DNA of 64,000 bases from an uncultured bacterium (GCA_903826575.1 CAIKEU010000013.1:1-64000); one strand, 5' to 3'. Positions 43,683 through 52,594 are shown, counted from the first letter of the stretch. Notes: generated by a model from the letters alone, not told the origin. Numbers and translations are program-made.

Positions 43683-43910
43683 CGCGCCAGCGTATTACGC
43701 CCCAAGCTCCACGCCGGAACTGGTCATAATTACAAGCGGGTCGTCATTACTCGGACGTTTGGAGTTGCCATGAGCCCACAGAGCACAGCGGTTGTGATCG
43801 TTTCTTGGGGTGCGGCCATAAGTGGCGGCGGCCATCGCCAACGGCCCGCAACCATTCGCCCGTCGTCCACTCCCCAGCACGATTTCACTCAGCCGCGCTA
43901 ACGTCGGAGC

Positions 43911-44471
43911 ATGGCAATTCGCGGGATAGTCGTAGCTGGCGGTTCGAGTAAACGATTTGGCCGCAACAAGCTCGTCGAAATGGTTGACGGAACTGAGCTT
44001 CGACATCATTCGATCGCGGCCGCATCCACAGCGTGTGAAAACGTGATCGTTGTTGGGTTCGACGTAGAGACGAACTACTCCAATGTGACGGTTGTACGTG
44101 AGAACCCGCCGGGCAGTGGTCCCTTCGCCGCTGTTGCAGCCGGAATTGATGAGCTGGCCCCTGAGACCGATGATGTGATCGTTGTGTTGGCTGGCGACTT
44201 GGTCTCGCCCAGTGATGCGCTGCCCGCACTCATTCACGCAGTCACCAACTCATCGGCCGATGCCGCCGTAATCGTTGACGCCCATCGACGTCGACAGCCA
44301 CTCCTAGCCTGTTATCGGGCAAGCGCGCTGCTCACGTTGTTTGCAAGCACGGATCCGGTGAACCGGCCCGCGATGCAATTGCTCGACGGTCTGCACGTCA
44401 TTGAGGTGAGCGATGGCGGGGACTGGTCGCGCGATATCGATACGCCCGCAGATCTCGAGTCGTCGCCCTGA
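43911..44471 (+). CDS. mobA: Molybdenum cofactor guanylyltransferase (MobA-like)
   Basis: A 186-residue nucleotidyltransferase. The GTP loop VVAGGSSKRFGRNKLV and the metal-binding VVLAGDLVSPS are visible. It attaches GMP to molybdopterin. Its own leaderless promoter (TAACGT-N6-ATG) is present, and moeA follows 14 bp after the stop. Other cofactor genes are not in this window. A MocA-type or other NTP transferase is possible but the moeA context favours MobA. Confidence 0.8.
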   Translation: MAIRGIVVAGGSSKRFGRNKLVEMVDGTELRHHSIAAASTACENVIVVGFDVETNYSNVTVVRENPPGSGPFAAVAAGIDELAPETDDVIVVLAGDLVSPSDALPALIHAVTNSSADAAVIVDAHRRRQPLLACYRASALLTLFASTDPVNRPAMQLLDGLHVIEVSDGGDWSRDIDTPADLESSP

Positions 44472-44485
44472 CCTCGGCGGGTCGC

Positions 44486-45745
44486 ATGGCGAGCACGAGC
44501 GCGGACGGTCAGGATCAACACATGGCCGTTTCTGAGCTCTCCTGGATGCAGGCTCGACGCGCTGCGCGTGAATGTGCGCGACCCGGGCCGATCGTCGAGT
44601 CAACCTTGGAAGATGCGATCGGATCAGTGCTGGCTGAGCCTTTACAAGCACTCACCGCACTACCTCCCTTTGACGTTTCAGCGATGGACGGATTCGCCGT
44701 GGCCGGCCCGGGGCCGTGGCTCGTGGTTGGTGACGTCCGCGCCGGGTCACTCAGCGAACGTGTTGCAGATGGCACGGCCGTGCGCATCGCAACCGGGGCA
44801 GCGATGCCGATGGGAACAGATGCCGTATTGCGCCGCGAACATTCGCTGACATCGCGTGATAGTGACGGTGAACGGCTCTACGTTGGAGATGCATCAACCA
44901 GCCGCACAGCACCACATCCGGGTTTTGTCGAAGCGGGTGCAGATATTCGTCCACGCGGTCAGGAATGTGCGGCTGGCGAACCACTACTCGAGCCAGGTGG
45001 AGTCGTGACTCCCGCGGTTGTTGGAATGGCTGCGGCCGCTGGCTACGACGTAATTCGAGTCGTTCGCCCGCCCAGTGTTGCAATTTTGATTCTTGGGGAC
45101 GAACTGCTCTCGCGGGGCATCGCTCGTGACGGACGTATTCGCGACGCACTAGGGCCGATGCTTCCTGGCTGGATTTCATGGGCCGGCGGCCGAGCATTTC
45201 CTCCGCAGCACCTTCCGGACACGATTGACGAACTTGTGGTCGCAATCGACGATGCCAACGCAGACGTGATCGTCACGACAGGCTCGACGGCGGCCGGGCC
45301 TGCCGACCACCTGCACGCGGCACTGAACTTCCTGGGTGCTCGGTGGCAGGTCGACGGAGTTCACGTTCGGCCGGGCCATCCGATGTGTCTGGCTACTCTG
45401 CCCGATGGACGACATGTCGTCGGGCTGCCAGGAAATCCCCTTGCGGCCGTATCGGCAGTTCTCACGTTGCTCGTACCGATGTTGGCAACGCTGCGCGGTG
45501 AACACGGCGCGGATGAAGCCTCCATCTTGGAAGCAGTTCTTACGGTTGACGTTCGCCCGCATCCGGACAGCACGCGCTTGCTCCCCGTTCGGCGCGGCTT
45601 TAGCGGCCCCGAAATAACCGCCACGCCAACGATGCACGTCGGTCCCGCGATGCTTCGTGGGCTTTCCCTCGCTGACGGCGTCGCCGTCATTCCCCCTGGC
45701 GGTGGCACGATCGGATCGTTTGTGAAAGTGCTTCCACTTCCGTAG
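44486..45745 (+). CDS. moeA: Molybdopterin molybdotransferase (MoeA-like)
   Basis: A 419-residue protein with the MoeA core: LPPFDVSAMDGFAV near residue 65, RIATGAAMPMGTDAVLRRE, the MoCF-binding region VAILILGDELL and a C-terminal beta domain. The usual TTGG-VSxGD loop reads TTGSTAAGPADHLHAA, a divergent variant. It inserts molybdate into adenylated molybdopterin. A start 12 codons later (MAVSEL) is equally plausible. Confidence 0.85.
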   Translation: MASTSADGQDQHMAVSELSWMQARRAARECARPGPIVESTLEDAIGSVLAEPLQALTALPPFDVSAMDGFAVAGPGPWLVVGDVRAGSLSERVADGTAVRIATGAAMPMGTDAVLRREHSLTSRDSDGERLYVGDASTSRTAPHPGFVEAGADIRPRGQECAAGEPLLEPGGVVTPAVVGMAAAAGYDVIRVVRPPSVAILILGDELLSRGIARDGRIRDALGPMLPGWISWAGGRAFPPQHLPDTIDELVVAIDDANADVIVTTGSTAAGPADHLHAALNFLGARWQVDGVHVRPGHPMCLATLPDGRHVVGLPGNPLAAVSAVLTLLVPMLATLRGEHGADEASILEAVLTVDVRPHPDSTRLLPVRRGFSGPEITATPTMHVGPAMLRGLSLADGVAVIPPGGGTIGSFVKVLPLP

Positions 45746-45809
45746 TCGATCAAACAGATACCGCTTGGCGACTGGTCATGTGTGGTCGCAGTCGATAGCG
45801 TCCGTGGTT

Positions 45810-46832
45810 GTGAGTTCTGATGTGACGTTGACGTGGCCACGGGTATATCGGCGACCCCTCACGCTTTTCCTACGTCGAGTCGCGATTGCTCTGGCGTGCC
45901 TACTGATCACGGCGTTTTTGGTCTACATCGAGCGTGCCGGCTATAACGACGCCAATGGCACGCCTATCACCATGATTGATGCTCTGTACTACGCGACAGT
46001 CTCACTTTCGACGACCGGATACGGCGATATCGCTCCGTACAGCGAGCCAGCTCGGCTTGTGAACATTTTCTTGATTACCCCACTGCGTTTCATCTTCCTG
46101 ATCACTCTCGTTAGTACGACGGTCGAGATCCTCACCGAACGCACCCGTGATGAATTCCGCACCCGTCGTTGGAGGTCCACCGTGAACAACCACACCGTCA
46201 TCATTGGCTACGGAGTGAAAGGGCGGAGTACTGCACAAAGCCTCACTGGCAGCGGGGTGGACCCCGGCACCATCGTGATCGTCGACCCATCACCCGCCGT
46301 GATCGAGGAGGCAAACGAACGCGGACATCTTGGCGTTGTTGGCGATGGCGGCCGCGAGGAAATCATGCGGGTGGCATCAGTAGAAACGGCAAAACAGATC
46401 GTCGTGGCGCTCGATCGGGACGATGCGTCCGTCCTAGCCGTACTCACGGCACGACGACTAGCACCTCATGCACGCATCGTGGCCGCTGCTCGAGAATCCA
46501 GAAACAGCGCACTGCTTCGACAAAGTGGCGCCGATGTTGTGGTGCTCACCGCCGAGTCCGCAGGCCACCTCATGGGGTTGTCACTCAATTCACCCGCGGC
46601 CGGTGATTTCGTCGAAGATATTCTCGAGACCCGGGACGGACTCGAGATCGTCGAGCGAGCTGCAACAGCCTCAGACATCGGCAGCAGTAGTCAGGACTTG
46701 CTTGTCGGAGGTGAGCTGCTCATTGCGGTTGTACGTATGGGCGTCACGCACAGATTCGACAGTGGGCTCATCTCCACCATCCAAGATGGCGACACACTGC
46801 TCGTCATACATCAGGGCCGGAGGCCGCAGTAA
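45810..46832 (+). CDS. Two-span potassium channel with RCK/TrkA-N domain
   Basis: A 340-residue membrane protein. Span 1 (VAIALACLLITAFLVYIE), a pore helix with the selectivity filter TTGYGD and span 2 (FIFLITLVSTTVEI) form the channel. A TrkA-N domain (VIIGYGVKGRSTAQSL) and a TrkA-C-like end form the gating ring. The ORF starts with a TTG at 45765; the GTG at 45810, eight bases after TAGCGT, is preferred. It overlaps the next gene by one base (TAATG). Confidence 0.85.
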   Translation: MSSDVTLTWPRVYRRPLTLFLRRVAIALACLLITAFLVYIERAGYNDANGTPITMIDALYYATVSLSTTGYGDIAPYSEPARLVNIFLITPLRFIFLITLVSTTVEILTERTRDEFRTRRWRSTVNNHTVIIGYGVKGRSTAQSLTGSGVDPGTIVIVDPSPAVIEEANERGHLGVVGDGGREEIMRVASVETAKQIVVALDRDDASVLAVLTARRLAPHARIVAAARESRNSALLRQSGADVVVLTAESAGHLMGLSLNSPAAGDFVEDILETRDGLEIVERAATASDIGSSSQDLLVGGELLIAVVRMGVTHRFDSGLISTIQDGDTLLVIHQGRRPQ

Positions 46833-47809
46833 TGCATGCCGTTGTCATCACTGAGTTTGGTAAGCCCGAGGTCTTGGTCTGGTCAGAGGTCGACACCCCG
46901 ATCCCCGCACCGGACGAGGTGCTCATCCGGGTCACCGCGAGCGCGGTCAATCGCGCAGATCTCCTGCAGCGTCAGGGCTTTTATGAGCCACCACCTGGAT
47001 CATCGCCCTACCCCGGCCTCGAATGTAGCGGGGTTATCGAGGACGTGGGGTCAGGCGTCACAGGTTGGTCCGTCGGCGACGAGTGCTGTGCGTTGCTCTC
47101 TGGTGGCGGCTACGCCGAACTCGTTGCGGTGCCGGCTGGACAACTAATGCCGTTGCCGATCGGGGTCGACGTTGTCACTGCCGCCGCACTTCCGGAGGTC
47201 GCGTGCACAGTCTGGTCGAATCTCATCGACACCGCCCGCCTCACAGCTGGCGAGACGGTACTTATTCACGGTGGCGGTAGCGGGATTGGCACCTTTGCAA
47301 TTCAGTTTGCCCGCGCCCGAGGGGCCCGCGTCGCCGTCACAGCCGGATCGGCGGAGAAGCTGCAGGCGTGCGCCGATCTTGGTGCCGACATTTTGATCAA
47401 CTATCGCGAGCAGGATTTCGTCGAGGCGATTCGTACGGCCACCGACGGCCACGGCGCAGACGTCATCTTGGACAACATGGGCGCGGAATACCTCGCTCGT
47501 AATATCTCGGCGCTGGCAACCAATGGACGTATCGCAGTCATCGGCTTGCAGGGGGGCGTGAAAGCCGAACTCGATCTGGGCAGGCTCATGGCAACCCGAG
47601 GTTCGGTGTCCGCCACCTCACTGCGCGCCCGGCCAGCAGATGACAAAGCACGCATCTGCTCAGCCGTCGTGGAGAACGTGTGGCCGCTCATCGCATCCGG
47701 CGCGATCAAGCCCATCATCGATCGCAGCATCCCGATGTCAGATGCCGCCGAAGCTCATCGCGTTGTGACGGCAAGTGATCACGTCGGCAAGGTGCTTTTA
47801 CGCACCTGA
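46832..47809 (+). CDS. NAD(P)H quinone oxidoreductase (zeta-crystallin-like MDR)
   Basis: A 325-residue zinc-free MDR protein of the QorA/PIG3 type. It has ASAVNRADLLQRQGFYEPPPG, the cofactor motif VLIHGGGSGIGTFAIQFA and VILDNMGAEYLARN. It lacks the structural zinc cysteines. It probably reduces quinones or enones with NADPH. Translation is coupled to the K+ channel gene through TAATG. Confidence 0.9.
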   Translation: MHAVVITEFGKPEVLVWSEVDTPIPAPDEVLIRVTASAVNRADLLQRQGFYEPPPGSSPYPGLECSGVIEDVGSGVTGWSVGDECCALLSGGGYAELVAVPAGQLMPLPIGVDVVTAAALPEVACTVWSNLIDTARLTAGETVLIHGGGSGIGTFAIQFARARGARVAVTAGSAEKLQACADLGADILINYREQDFVEAIRTATDGHGADVILDNMGAEYLARNISALATNGRIAVIGLQGGVKAELDLGRLMATRGSVSATSLRARPADDKARICSAVVENVWPLIASGAIKPIIDRSIPMSDAAEAHRVVTASDHVGKVLLRT

Positions 47810-47837
47810 CCGTCCGTTAACCAATCGCCGTCGGGCA

Positions 47838-48341
47838 TTACGACGTGGGGAGAGCCGCGATTCGGCGAGTGAGGTACGGCGAGAACCAGCCCTTGTACTT
47901 CTCCTGAAGTTCAGGCTTCGTCCAATCGAGCCCAGTCACAACGCCCCGACATGTCGGCTCACCGCACAGGCAGGTGAATTCGTCGTAGTCGCTTGAATCA
48001 CAGGTGGCGTAGTCGAATGTGAGTTCTTCGCCCACCTCGATGTCGCGCATCGCGACCAGGACATTGGCACCGACCAAGCCACAGGACGGCTCACATGAGT
48101 GGTTCAGGAAGTCGCCTGGTTCAGGAGTGTCGCCGGAGACGAGGTACAAGTCTTGATCGACTTGGATCGAGCGGCTTTGTCGGTCGTGGCTGAACGTCTC
48201 CAGCGTGTCATGGGTAACTACCCAGCCACCGAATCCAGCAACGGTTGTGCCTTCGGGAATCCGCTCGATCGCGAATGATCCCCAGCCCTTAGCGCCTACG
48301 GGGCGGGCTTCCGCACCCGGGAACAGCCAGTTGTAGTCCAC
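47838..48341 (-). CDS. SET-domain protein (putative lysine methyltransferase)
   Basis: A 167-residue protein that is almost entirely a SET domain. SAM-binding GAKGWGSFA, the core FLNHSCEPSCG, the GEELTFDYA catalytic-Tyr motif and a post-SET cysteine cluster CLCGEPTCRG are present. It should methylate a lysine of a cellular protein; the target is unknown. The GTG start follows AAGGAG. SET proteins are mainly eukaryotic but occur sporadically in bacteria. It is transcribed alone. Confidence 0.85.
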   Translation of the reverse strand: MDYNWLFPGAEARPVGAKGWGSFAIERIPEGTTVAGFGGWVVTHDTLETFSHDRQSRSIQVDQDLYLVSGDTPEPGDFLNHSCEPSCGLVGANVLVAMRDIEVGEELTFDYATCDSSDYDEFTCLCGEPTCRGVVTGLDWTKPELQEKYKGWFSPYLTRRIAALPTS

Positions 48342-48436
48342 GTGCCGTCTCCTTGACGATCGCGTAGCCCGGTGCCCCAGTGGGTCCGGTGCCTCTCACC
48401 CCTCACGGGCTTACTCGTAGTTTTCCTTGGCCGATA

Positions 48437-48452
48437 CGCACCTGTTGGTGCG
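48437..48452. other. Small hairpin in the SET-bpa divergent region
   Basis: CGCACC-TGTT-GGTGCG is the clearest structure in the 254-bp region 48342-48595, which separates two divergent genes. No RNA gene is recognised. A 4-codon ORF (ATG at 48530, behind GGAGAAAGAGGGAT) is too short to call. Confidence 0.35.
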
Positions 48453-48595
48453 CCGTGCATCGCATATTTCAGCACAGATTGGTTAACAACCTGTATTCGC
48501 GATTCGTCTAAACGGAGAAAGAGGGATAAATGACCAGCGATTGAGCGCGCGGATCGGGCACATCACTTCGTAAGCCGCCGTGCTTTGATTGGGAC

Positions 48596-49168
48596 ATGAC
48601 CAATCCTGCGGAACCACGTCCGATGACCACCGTCGACGCACATGTCGTCGTGGTTGGCCCCGATGGTGAGCCGGTCGCTACCACGGACATTGCAGGCAGT
48701 GACACGCCAGCCTCCGAGCCCGAGACCACGTCGATCACCGATCTGATCGAGCAGCCCGCAAAGGTCATGCGGATTGGGAGCATGATCAAGCAACTACTCG
48801 AAGAAGTGAAGAGCGCACCTCTTGATGAAGACGCGCGGGTGCGGTTGCGCGAGATCCATCGACGTTCCATCACCGAGTTAGAGGACGGATTGGCGCCAGA
48901 ACTGGTCGAGGAACTTGAACGCTTGTCGTTACCCTTCACCGAAGAACGAGTTCCCAGCGAATCCGAGCTACGAATCGCCCAAGCTCAACTCGTTGGCTGG
49001 CTCGAAGGCCTCTTCCACGGAATTCAGACCGCACTGTTCGCCCAGCAAATGATGGCCCAGTCGCAGGTGGAGCAGCTACGTCAGCGCGCCATCGGTGGTG
49101 GGGACCGCGGCGCCCAACCCGGTCAAGGACCCGATGAGCCCGGACGCAATGCTGGGCTCTATCTATAA
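48596..49168 (+). CDS. bpa: Bacterial proteasome activator (DUF2587)
   Basis: A 190-residue helical protein matching Bpa/PafE (Mycobacterium Rv3780). The disordered N-terminus is followed by the helical ring-forming core SITDLIEQPAKVMRIGSMIKQL...LVGWLEGLFHGIQTALFAQQM. The C-terminus ends NAGLYL; the mycobacterial protein ends GQYL, whose penultimate Tyr inserts into the 20S core. This keeps the Tyr-Leu end. It implies that the cell has a 20S proteasome and ATP-independent degradation of unfolded proteins. Confidence 0.9.
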   Translation: MTNPAEPRPMTTVDAHVVVVGPDGEPVATTDIAGSDTPASEPETTSITDLIEQPAKVMRIGSMIKQLLEEVKSAPLDEDARVRLREIHRRSITELEDGLAPELVEELERLSLPFTEERVPSESELRIAQAQLVGWLEGLFHGIQTALFAQQMMAQSQVEQLRQRAIGGGDRGAQPGQGPDEPGRNAGLYL

Positions 49169-49169
49169 A

Positions 49170-49197
49170 AGTGCACCGGTTCACGGGACGGTGCACT
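49170..49197. terminator. Hairpin between bpa and serS
   Basis: AGTGCACCG pairs perfectly with CGGTGCACT around a 10-nt loop, directly after the bpa stop codon. No T-run follows. It is a probable terminator. Confidence 0.5.
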
Positions 49198-49273
49198 CCG
49201 CCGCAATTTCCTCAGCGCGCAGACCACGCAACGGCACGGACTCACCACATCGGTGTTCGTGCTTGACGCGCAC

Positions 49274-49279
49274 TAGGCT
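49274..49279 (+). promoter_or_regulatory. Leaderless promoter -10 box of serS (TAGGCT)
   Basis: TAGGCT, six bases, then the GTG start of serS at 49286. No ribosome site is visible, consistent with a leaderless mRNA. Confidence 0.55.
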
Positions 49280-49285
49280 GAGCCT

Positions 49286-50602
49286 GTGATCGATCTCAAA
49301 CTGATTCGTGACGAACCCGAGCATGTACGCACATCCCAGCGTTCGCGCGGTGAGGACCCGACGATCGTTGATCGTGTTTTGGCCGCCGACGAACGTCGCC
49401 GTGCAGCTGAGCTCGCCTTCGGCACCTTGCGCAATGAGCAAAAGGAGCTAGGCAAGCAGATCGGTCCGTTACAGGGTGCGGTCAAAAAGGCCAGTGACGA
49501 CGACCGCGCCGGCATCCAGTCAGAGCTTGATGGATTGATGGCTACTGCAACGGAACTGTCAGATCGAGTCAAGGCCGCCGAGGACGAACGTGCCGCTGCC
49601 GATGCCGACGCAGCAGCGCTGGTAGCCCTACTGTCTAACGTCGTTGAAACTGCCGCGCCCATCGGTGGTGAGGATGACTTTGTCGTTCTAGAGCATGTGG
49701 GCACACCGCGAGACTTCGCCGCTGAAGGAATCGCTGTTCGCGATCACGTTGAACTCGGCGAGCTGCTCGGGGCAATCGATATCGAACGCGGCGCCAAGGT
49801 TTCCGGCTCACGCTTCTACTACCTGACAGGTGTTGGCGCACTCCTTGAGTTGGCCTTGGTCAACCACGCAATTGCATTGGCCTGCAGTAACGGATTCATC
49901 CCGGTCATTCCGCCAGCGCTCGTCAAGCCAGCAGCAATGGAGGGAACTGGCTTCCTCGGCCAGGCGGCAGAAAACGTCTACCGCCTCGAGCAAGACGATA
50001 TGTATCTCGTTGGTACTGCTGAAGTTCCGCTCGCTGCGTATCACTCCGACGAAATCTTGGACGCGGAGTCCTTGCCGCGGAGGTACGTCGGATACTCACC
50101 CTGTTTTCGTCGCGAGGCCGGATCCCATGGAAAGGACACTCGTGGCATTTTCCGGGTGCACTGGTTCGACAAGGTCGAGATGTTCTCGTACTGCAATCCG
50201 GAAGATGCAACGAACGAGCATCAGCGCATTCTTGCTTGGGAACGACAGTTCCTCGATTCGCTTGAAGTTCCTTACCGCGTGATTGATGTCGCTACTGGCG
50301 ATCTCGGCTCATCGGCCGCACGCAAATTCGACATCGAAGCCTGGGTGCCGTCACAGGAGCGCTACCGCGAAGTGACGTCCACCTCGAACTGCACCGAGTT
50401 TCAGGCACGTCGTCTTCGCGTTCGCATGCGCGACGGTGATGGCGTACGTCCGTTAGCAACTCTCAACGGGACGCTCGTGGCAATTACACGGACCATCGTC
50501 ACCCTGTTGGAAAACCATCAGCAGGCCGACGGTTCTGTACGCGTGCCCATGGCACTTCGACCGTATCTCGGTGGTCGCGAAACCCTCGATCCCATCGCAT
50601 AG
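49286..50602 (+). CDS. serS: Seryl-tRNA synthetase
   Basis: A 438-residue class II synthetase that charges tRNA-Ser. The N-terminal coiled coil (about residues 30-105, [16 protein letters not shown]...) binds the long variable arm. Motif 2 is in [33 protein letters not shown] and motif 3 in [20 protein letters not shown]. The GTG start is supported by the TAGGCT box. The HAD gene follows, as is common in actinobacteria. Confidence 0.97.
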   Translation: MIDLKLIRDEPEHVRTSQRSRGEDPTIVDRVLAADERRRAAELAFGTLRNEQKELGKQIGPLQGAVKKASDDDRAGIQSELDGLMATATELSDRVKAAEDERAAADADAAALVALLSNVVETAAPIGGEDDFVVLEHVGTPRDFAAEGIAVRDHVELGELLGAIDIERGAKVSGSRFYYLTGVGALLELALVNHAIALACSNGFIPVIPPALVKPAAMEGTGFLGQAAENVYRLEQDDMYLVGTAEVPLAAYHSDEILDAESLPRRYVGYSPCFRREAGSHGKDTRGIFRVHWFDKVEMFSYCNPEDATNEHQRILAWERQFLDSLEVPYRVIDVATGDLGSSAARKFDIEAWVPSQERYREVTSTSNCTEFQARRLRVRMRDGDGVRPLATLNGTLVAITRTIVTLLENHQQADGSVRVPMALRPYLGGRETLDPIA

Positions 50603-50652
50603 TTCGCCACACCCGCGTCGCGCGGATGAATGCGATCGGCAAGGATGGGGTT

Positions 50653-51507
50653 ATGGCACATCGGGATTGGCAAGAGCTCACAGCCGGCATTCACTTGATG
50701 GCAACTGATCTTGACGGAACATTGATTCGTTCAGATCAGACAGTTTCTGATTTTACCGTCGAAACTTTCCGAAGAGCTCGCGCTATGAATTTCCCGATCA
50801 TCTTCGTCACGGGACGACCGCCGCGATGGATCGCTCCAGTCGCTGAGGTGACGCAACATCACGGCTTGGCCGTCTGTGCCAATGGCGCCATCGTCGTCGA
50901 TCTCGTAACTCAACGTGTCGTGGAGTCAGATCCGATCGCACCCGAGATCGTTGACGAGATTGTGACGATCCTCCGCGCGCAAGTTCCCGGGGTAGCTTTC
51001 GCGGCCGAGTGGGTGGGGATGACTCCGGGTGAGGAGCCCTTTGGTTATGAGCCGACGTACGTCACTCGATACGAAAATCAGGCGGCCCGGCGTGAGGTGG
51101 ACATTCGGGAGTTCACTCGCGGAAAGTCGGTTGTGAAGATTCTCGCGCGTACCAGCGAGAGTCACGATCACGTAGACACTTTCCTTGGGCTCGCAGCCGA
51201 GCACATCGAACATCTTGCCGACATCACCCACTCCGATTCAACGGACACGCTTCTAGAAATGAGCGCATTCGGCGTCAGTAAGGGCTCAACCTTGGCCCGC
51301 CTTGCCGGTGAGCTTGGGATCGCCTCTACGCATGTGGCTGCCGCAGGGGATATGCCTAATGACGTTTCCATGATCACCTGGGCAAGAGCCGGGCTCGGCG
51401 TACAAGGCGGCCACGAGTGGGTTCTGGCGGCCGCTGACGCGGTAATCCCCGGCCCGCATGAGGACGGCATCGCCCAGTTCGTAGCCGCCGTTCTCGATAC
51501 GCACTAG
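50653..51507 (+). CDS. HAD-IIB (Cof-type) phosphatase
   Basis: A 284-residue haloacid-dehalogenase hydrolase. Motif I is LMATDLDGTLIRSD, motif II FVTGRPPRW and motif IV AAGDMPNDVSMITWA. A C2B cap lies between. It dephosphorylates a sugar phosphate or similar metabolite; the substrate is not predictable. The ATG at 50653 behind AAGGATGGGG is preferred over one nine codons earlier. It is 50 bp downstream of serS and probably co-transcribed. Confidence 0.88.
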   Translation: MAHRDWQELTAGIHLMATDLDGTLIRSDQTVSDFTVETFRRARAMNFPIIFVTGRPPRWIAPVAEVTQHHGLAVCANGAIVVDLVTQRVVESDPIAPEIVDEIVTILRAQVPGVAFAAEWVGMTPGEEPFGYEPTYVTRYENQAARREVDIREFTRGKSVVKILARTSESHDHVDTFLGLAAEHIEHLADITHSDSTDTLLEMSAFGVSKGSTLARLAGELGIASTHVAAAGDMPNDVSMITWARAGLGVQGGHEWVLAAADAVIPGPHEDGIAQFVAAVLDTH

Positions 51508-51743
51508 GCCGGTACGACGACATTCGAACCCGGATTTCGTCACTCTAGTCACATCTGTCCCACCTGTGACGGTCCTTTGTACAAACTCGGATCGATATTG
51601 AGGATCGTGTGAACCACATCACACGCCCCGCGGGGAGTTATCCCCAATGGGCCTGTCACGTTGGACCCAGAGCCAATTTCATGGTTACGGTAATTCTGTT
51701 AGCCGCCACAGTACGGACCGTCGTACACGGTTAACACGCCTAA
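51508..51743. other. Promoter region of the riboswitch transcript
   Basis: No gene is seen. The stretch holds the CRP-type box at 51607-51624. It should also hold the transcription start, perhaps near CGGTAATTCTG (about 51688-51698), but I cannot fix a -35/-10 pair. The sequence just after the HAD stop shows no clear terminator hairpin. Confidence 0.4.
51607..51624. promoter_or_regulatory. CRP/GlxR-type binding site
   Basis: GTGTGA-ACCACA-TCACAC is a perfectly symmetric match to the TGTGA-N6-TCACA box of CRP-family regulators (Crp/GlxR in actinobacteria). It lies about 280 bp before the NlpC/P60 start and upstream of the riboswitch, so it would act on the promoter of the riboswitch transcript. 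Confidence 0.7.
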
Positions 51744-51872
51744 TCGTCGGGCTCTCTCGCCTGACGAACCGGGGACCCACAGCACGTGGGGCGAATCACC
51801 GGGTCGAGTAATCGACTCGGAGTAGGGCACCTCTTCTGGCCCGAGCCCGTCAGCTAACCCGGTCGGCGACGA
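51744..51872 (+). ncRNA. ydaO/yuaA cyclic-di-AMP riboswitch
   Basis: Conserved ydaO blocks appear in order: ACCGGGGACCCAC, GTGGGGCGAATC, GTAGGGCACCTCTT, GGCCCGAGCCCGTCAGCTAACCCGGT (read as overlapping short motifs). The closing helix pairs TCGTCG (51744-51749) with CGACGA (51867-51872). The ribosome site GAGAGGAG begins inside the last two bases of that helix, so ligand-stabilised pairing could also affect translation. In actinobacteria this class turns off wall-hydrolase genes when c-di-AMP is high. Confidence 0.92.
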
Positions 51873-51884
51873 GAGGAGTTATTT

Positions 51885-52496
51885 GTGCTGTCTGTTTCGC
51901 GACGCCTATTTTCCCCCGCGTCAATCCTTCTTGCGACCGCTCTGAGCGTCGGCATCGCAACCACCCCCGTTCATGCAAACGAGGTCGTACCGACCTCAGT
52001 GAACGTCGCTGCGTTTGCCTCACATGCAACGTCAGTCGCGACGAGGTCCGCGGTAACCCCCGTAAGCAAGGCCGCAGCCGTCAAGGCCGCACAGGCCAAG
52101 GTTGCGGCCGCTCGAGCAGCTCGAGTTGCTCGGATTCGATTCTCGATTGTTTCGATTGCCCTATCCAAAGTGGGCGCGTCATACATTGCCGGACACGCCG
52201 GTCCGAATTCGTTCGACTGCTCGGGCCTAGCGCTCTACGTCTACGCCAAGGCCGCCGGCATCTCACTGCCCCACTACTCGCGGGCGCAGTACAGCATGTC
52301 GACGCACATCTCGGCGAGTAGCCTGCGCGCCGGCGACCTGGTCTTCTTCTTTCGCAATGGAGCCCACCACGTGGCGGTCTACATAGGTGGCGGAAAGATG
52401 GTCGGCGCAGCAAACCCACGTGCGGGTGTCCGCATCGACTCCGTATTCGGACCTTGGTACGGATCGCACTTCAGCGGTGCTGGTCGACTTCTCTAG
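51885..52496 (+). CDS. Secreted NlpC/P60 peptidoglycan endopeptidase
   Basis: A 203-residue protein. A signal peptide (ILLATALSVGIATTPVHA) is followed by an Ala-rich helical linker (about residues 60-85). The C-terminal NlpC/P60 domain has the catalytic Cys in FDCSGLALYVY and the His in NGAHHVAVYIGGG. It cleaves peptide stems of peptidoglycan, probably gamma-D-Glu-diaminopimelate, during growth or separation. The GTG start sits 6 nt after GAGAGGAG. Expression is apparently gated by the CRP-type box and the c-di-AMP riboswitch. Confidence 0.93.
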   Translation: MLSVSRRLFSPASILLATALSVGIATTPVHANEVVPTSVNVAAFASHATSVATRSAVTPVSKAAAVKAAQAKVAAARAARVARIRFSIVSIALSKVGASYIAGHAGPNSFDCSGLALYVYAKAAGISLPHYSRAQYSMSTHISASSLRAGDLVFFFRNGAHHVAVYIGGGKMVGAANPRAGVRIDSVFGPWYGSHFSGAGRLL

Positions 52497-52527
52497 CACT
52501 TCGCAAACTTTGTAATCCACGACCACA

Positions 52528-52566
52528 AAGAGCCGGAATCCTTCACCTGAGGGTTCCGGCTCTTTT
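52528..52566 (+). terminator. Rho-independent terminator of the NlpC/P60 gene
   Basis: AAGAGCCGGAA(T)CC pairs with GG(G)TTCCGGCTCTT around a loop of about nine bases, ending in TTTT. It lies 32 bp after the stop and just before the CsoR operator. Confidence 0.85.
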
Positions 52567-52577
52567 GGCATTCAGGA

Positions 52578-52594
52578 ATACCCCCTAGGGGTAT
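52578..52594. promoter_or_regulatory. CsoR operator
   Basis: ATACCCC-CTA-GGGGTAT is the canonical CsoR box (TATACCCCCTAGGGGTATA type). It overlaps TATACT (52592-52597), a likely -10 box, so bound CsoR would block transcription of csoR-copZ-copA until Cu(I) releases it. Confidence 0.88.

Noticed and set aside
48530-48544. Four-codon ORF (MTSD) behind GGAGAAAGAGGGAT, upstream of bpa
   Set aside because: Too short to support as a gene; could be a leader peptide but nothing else points to it.
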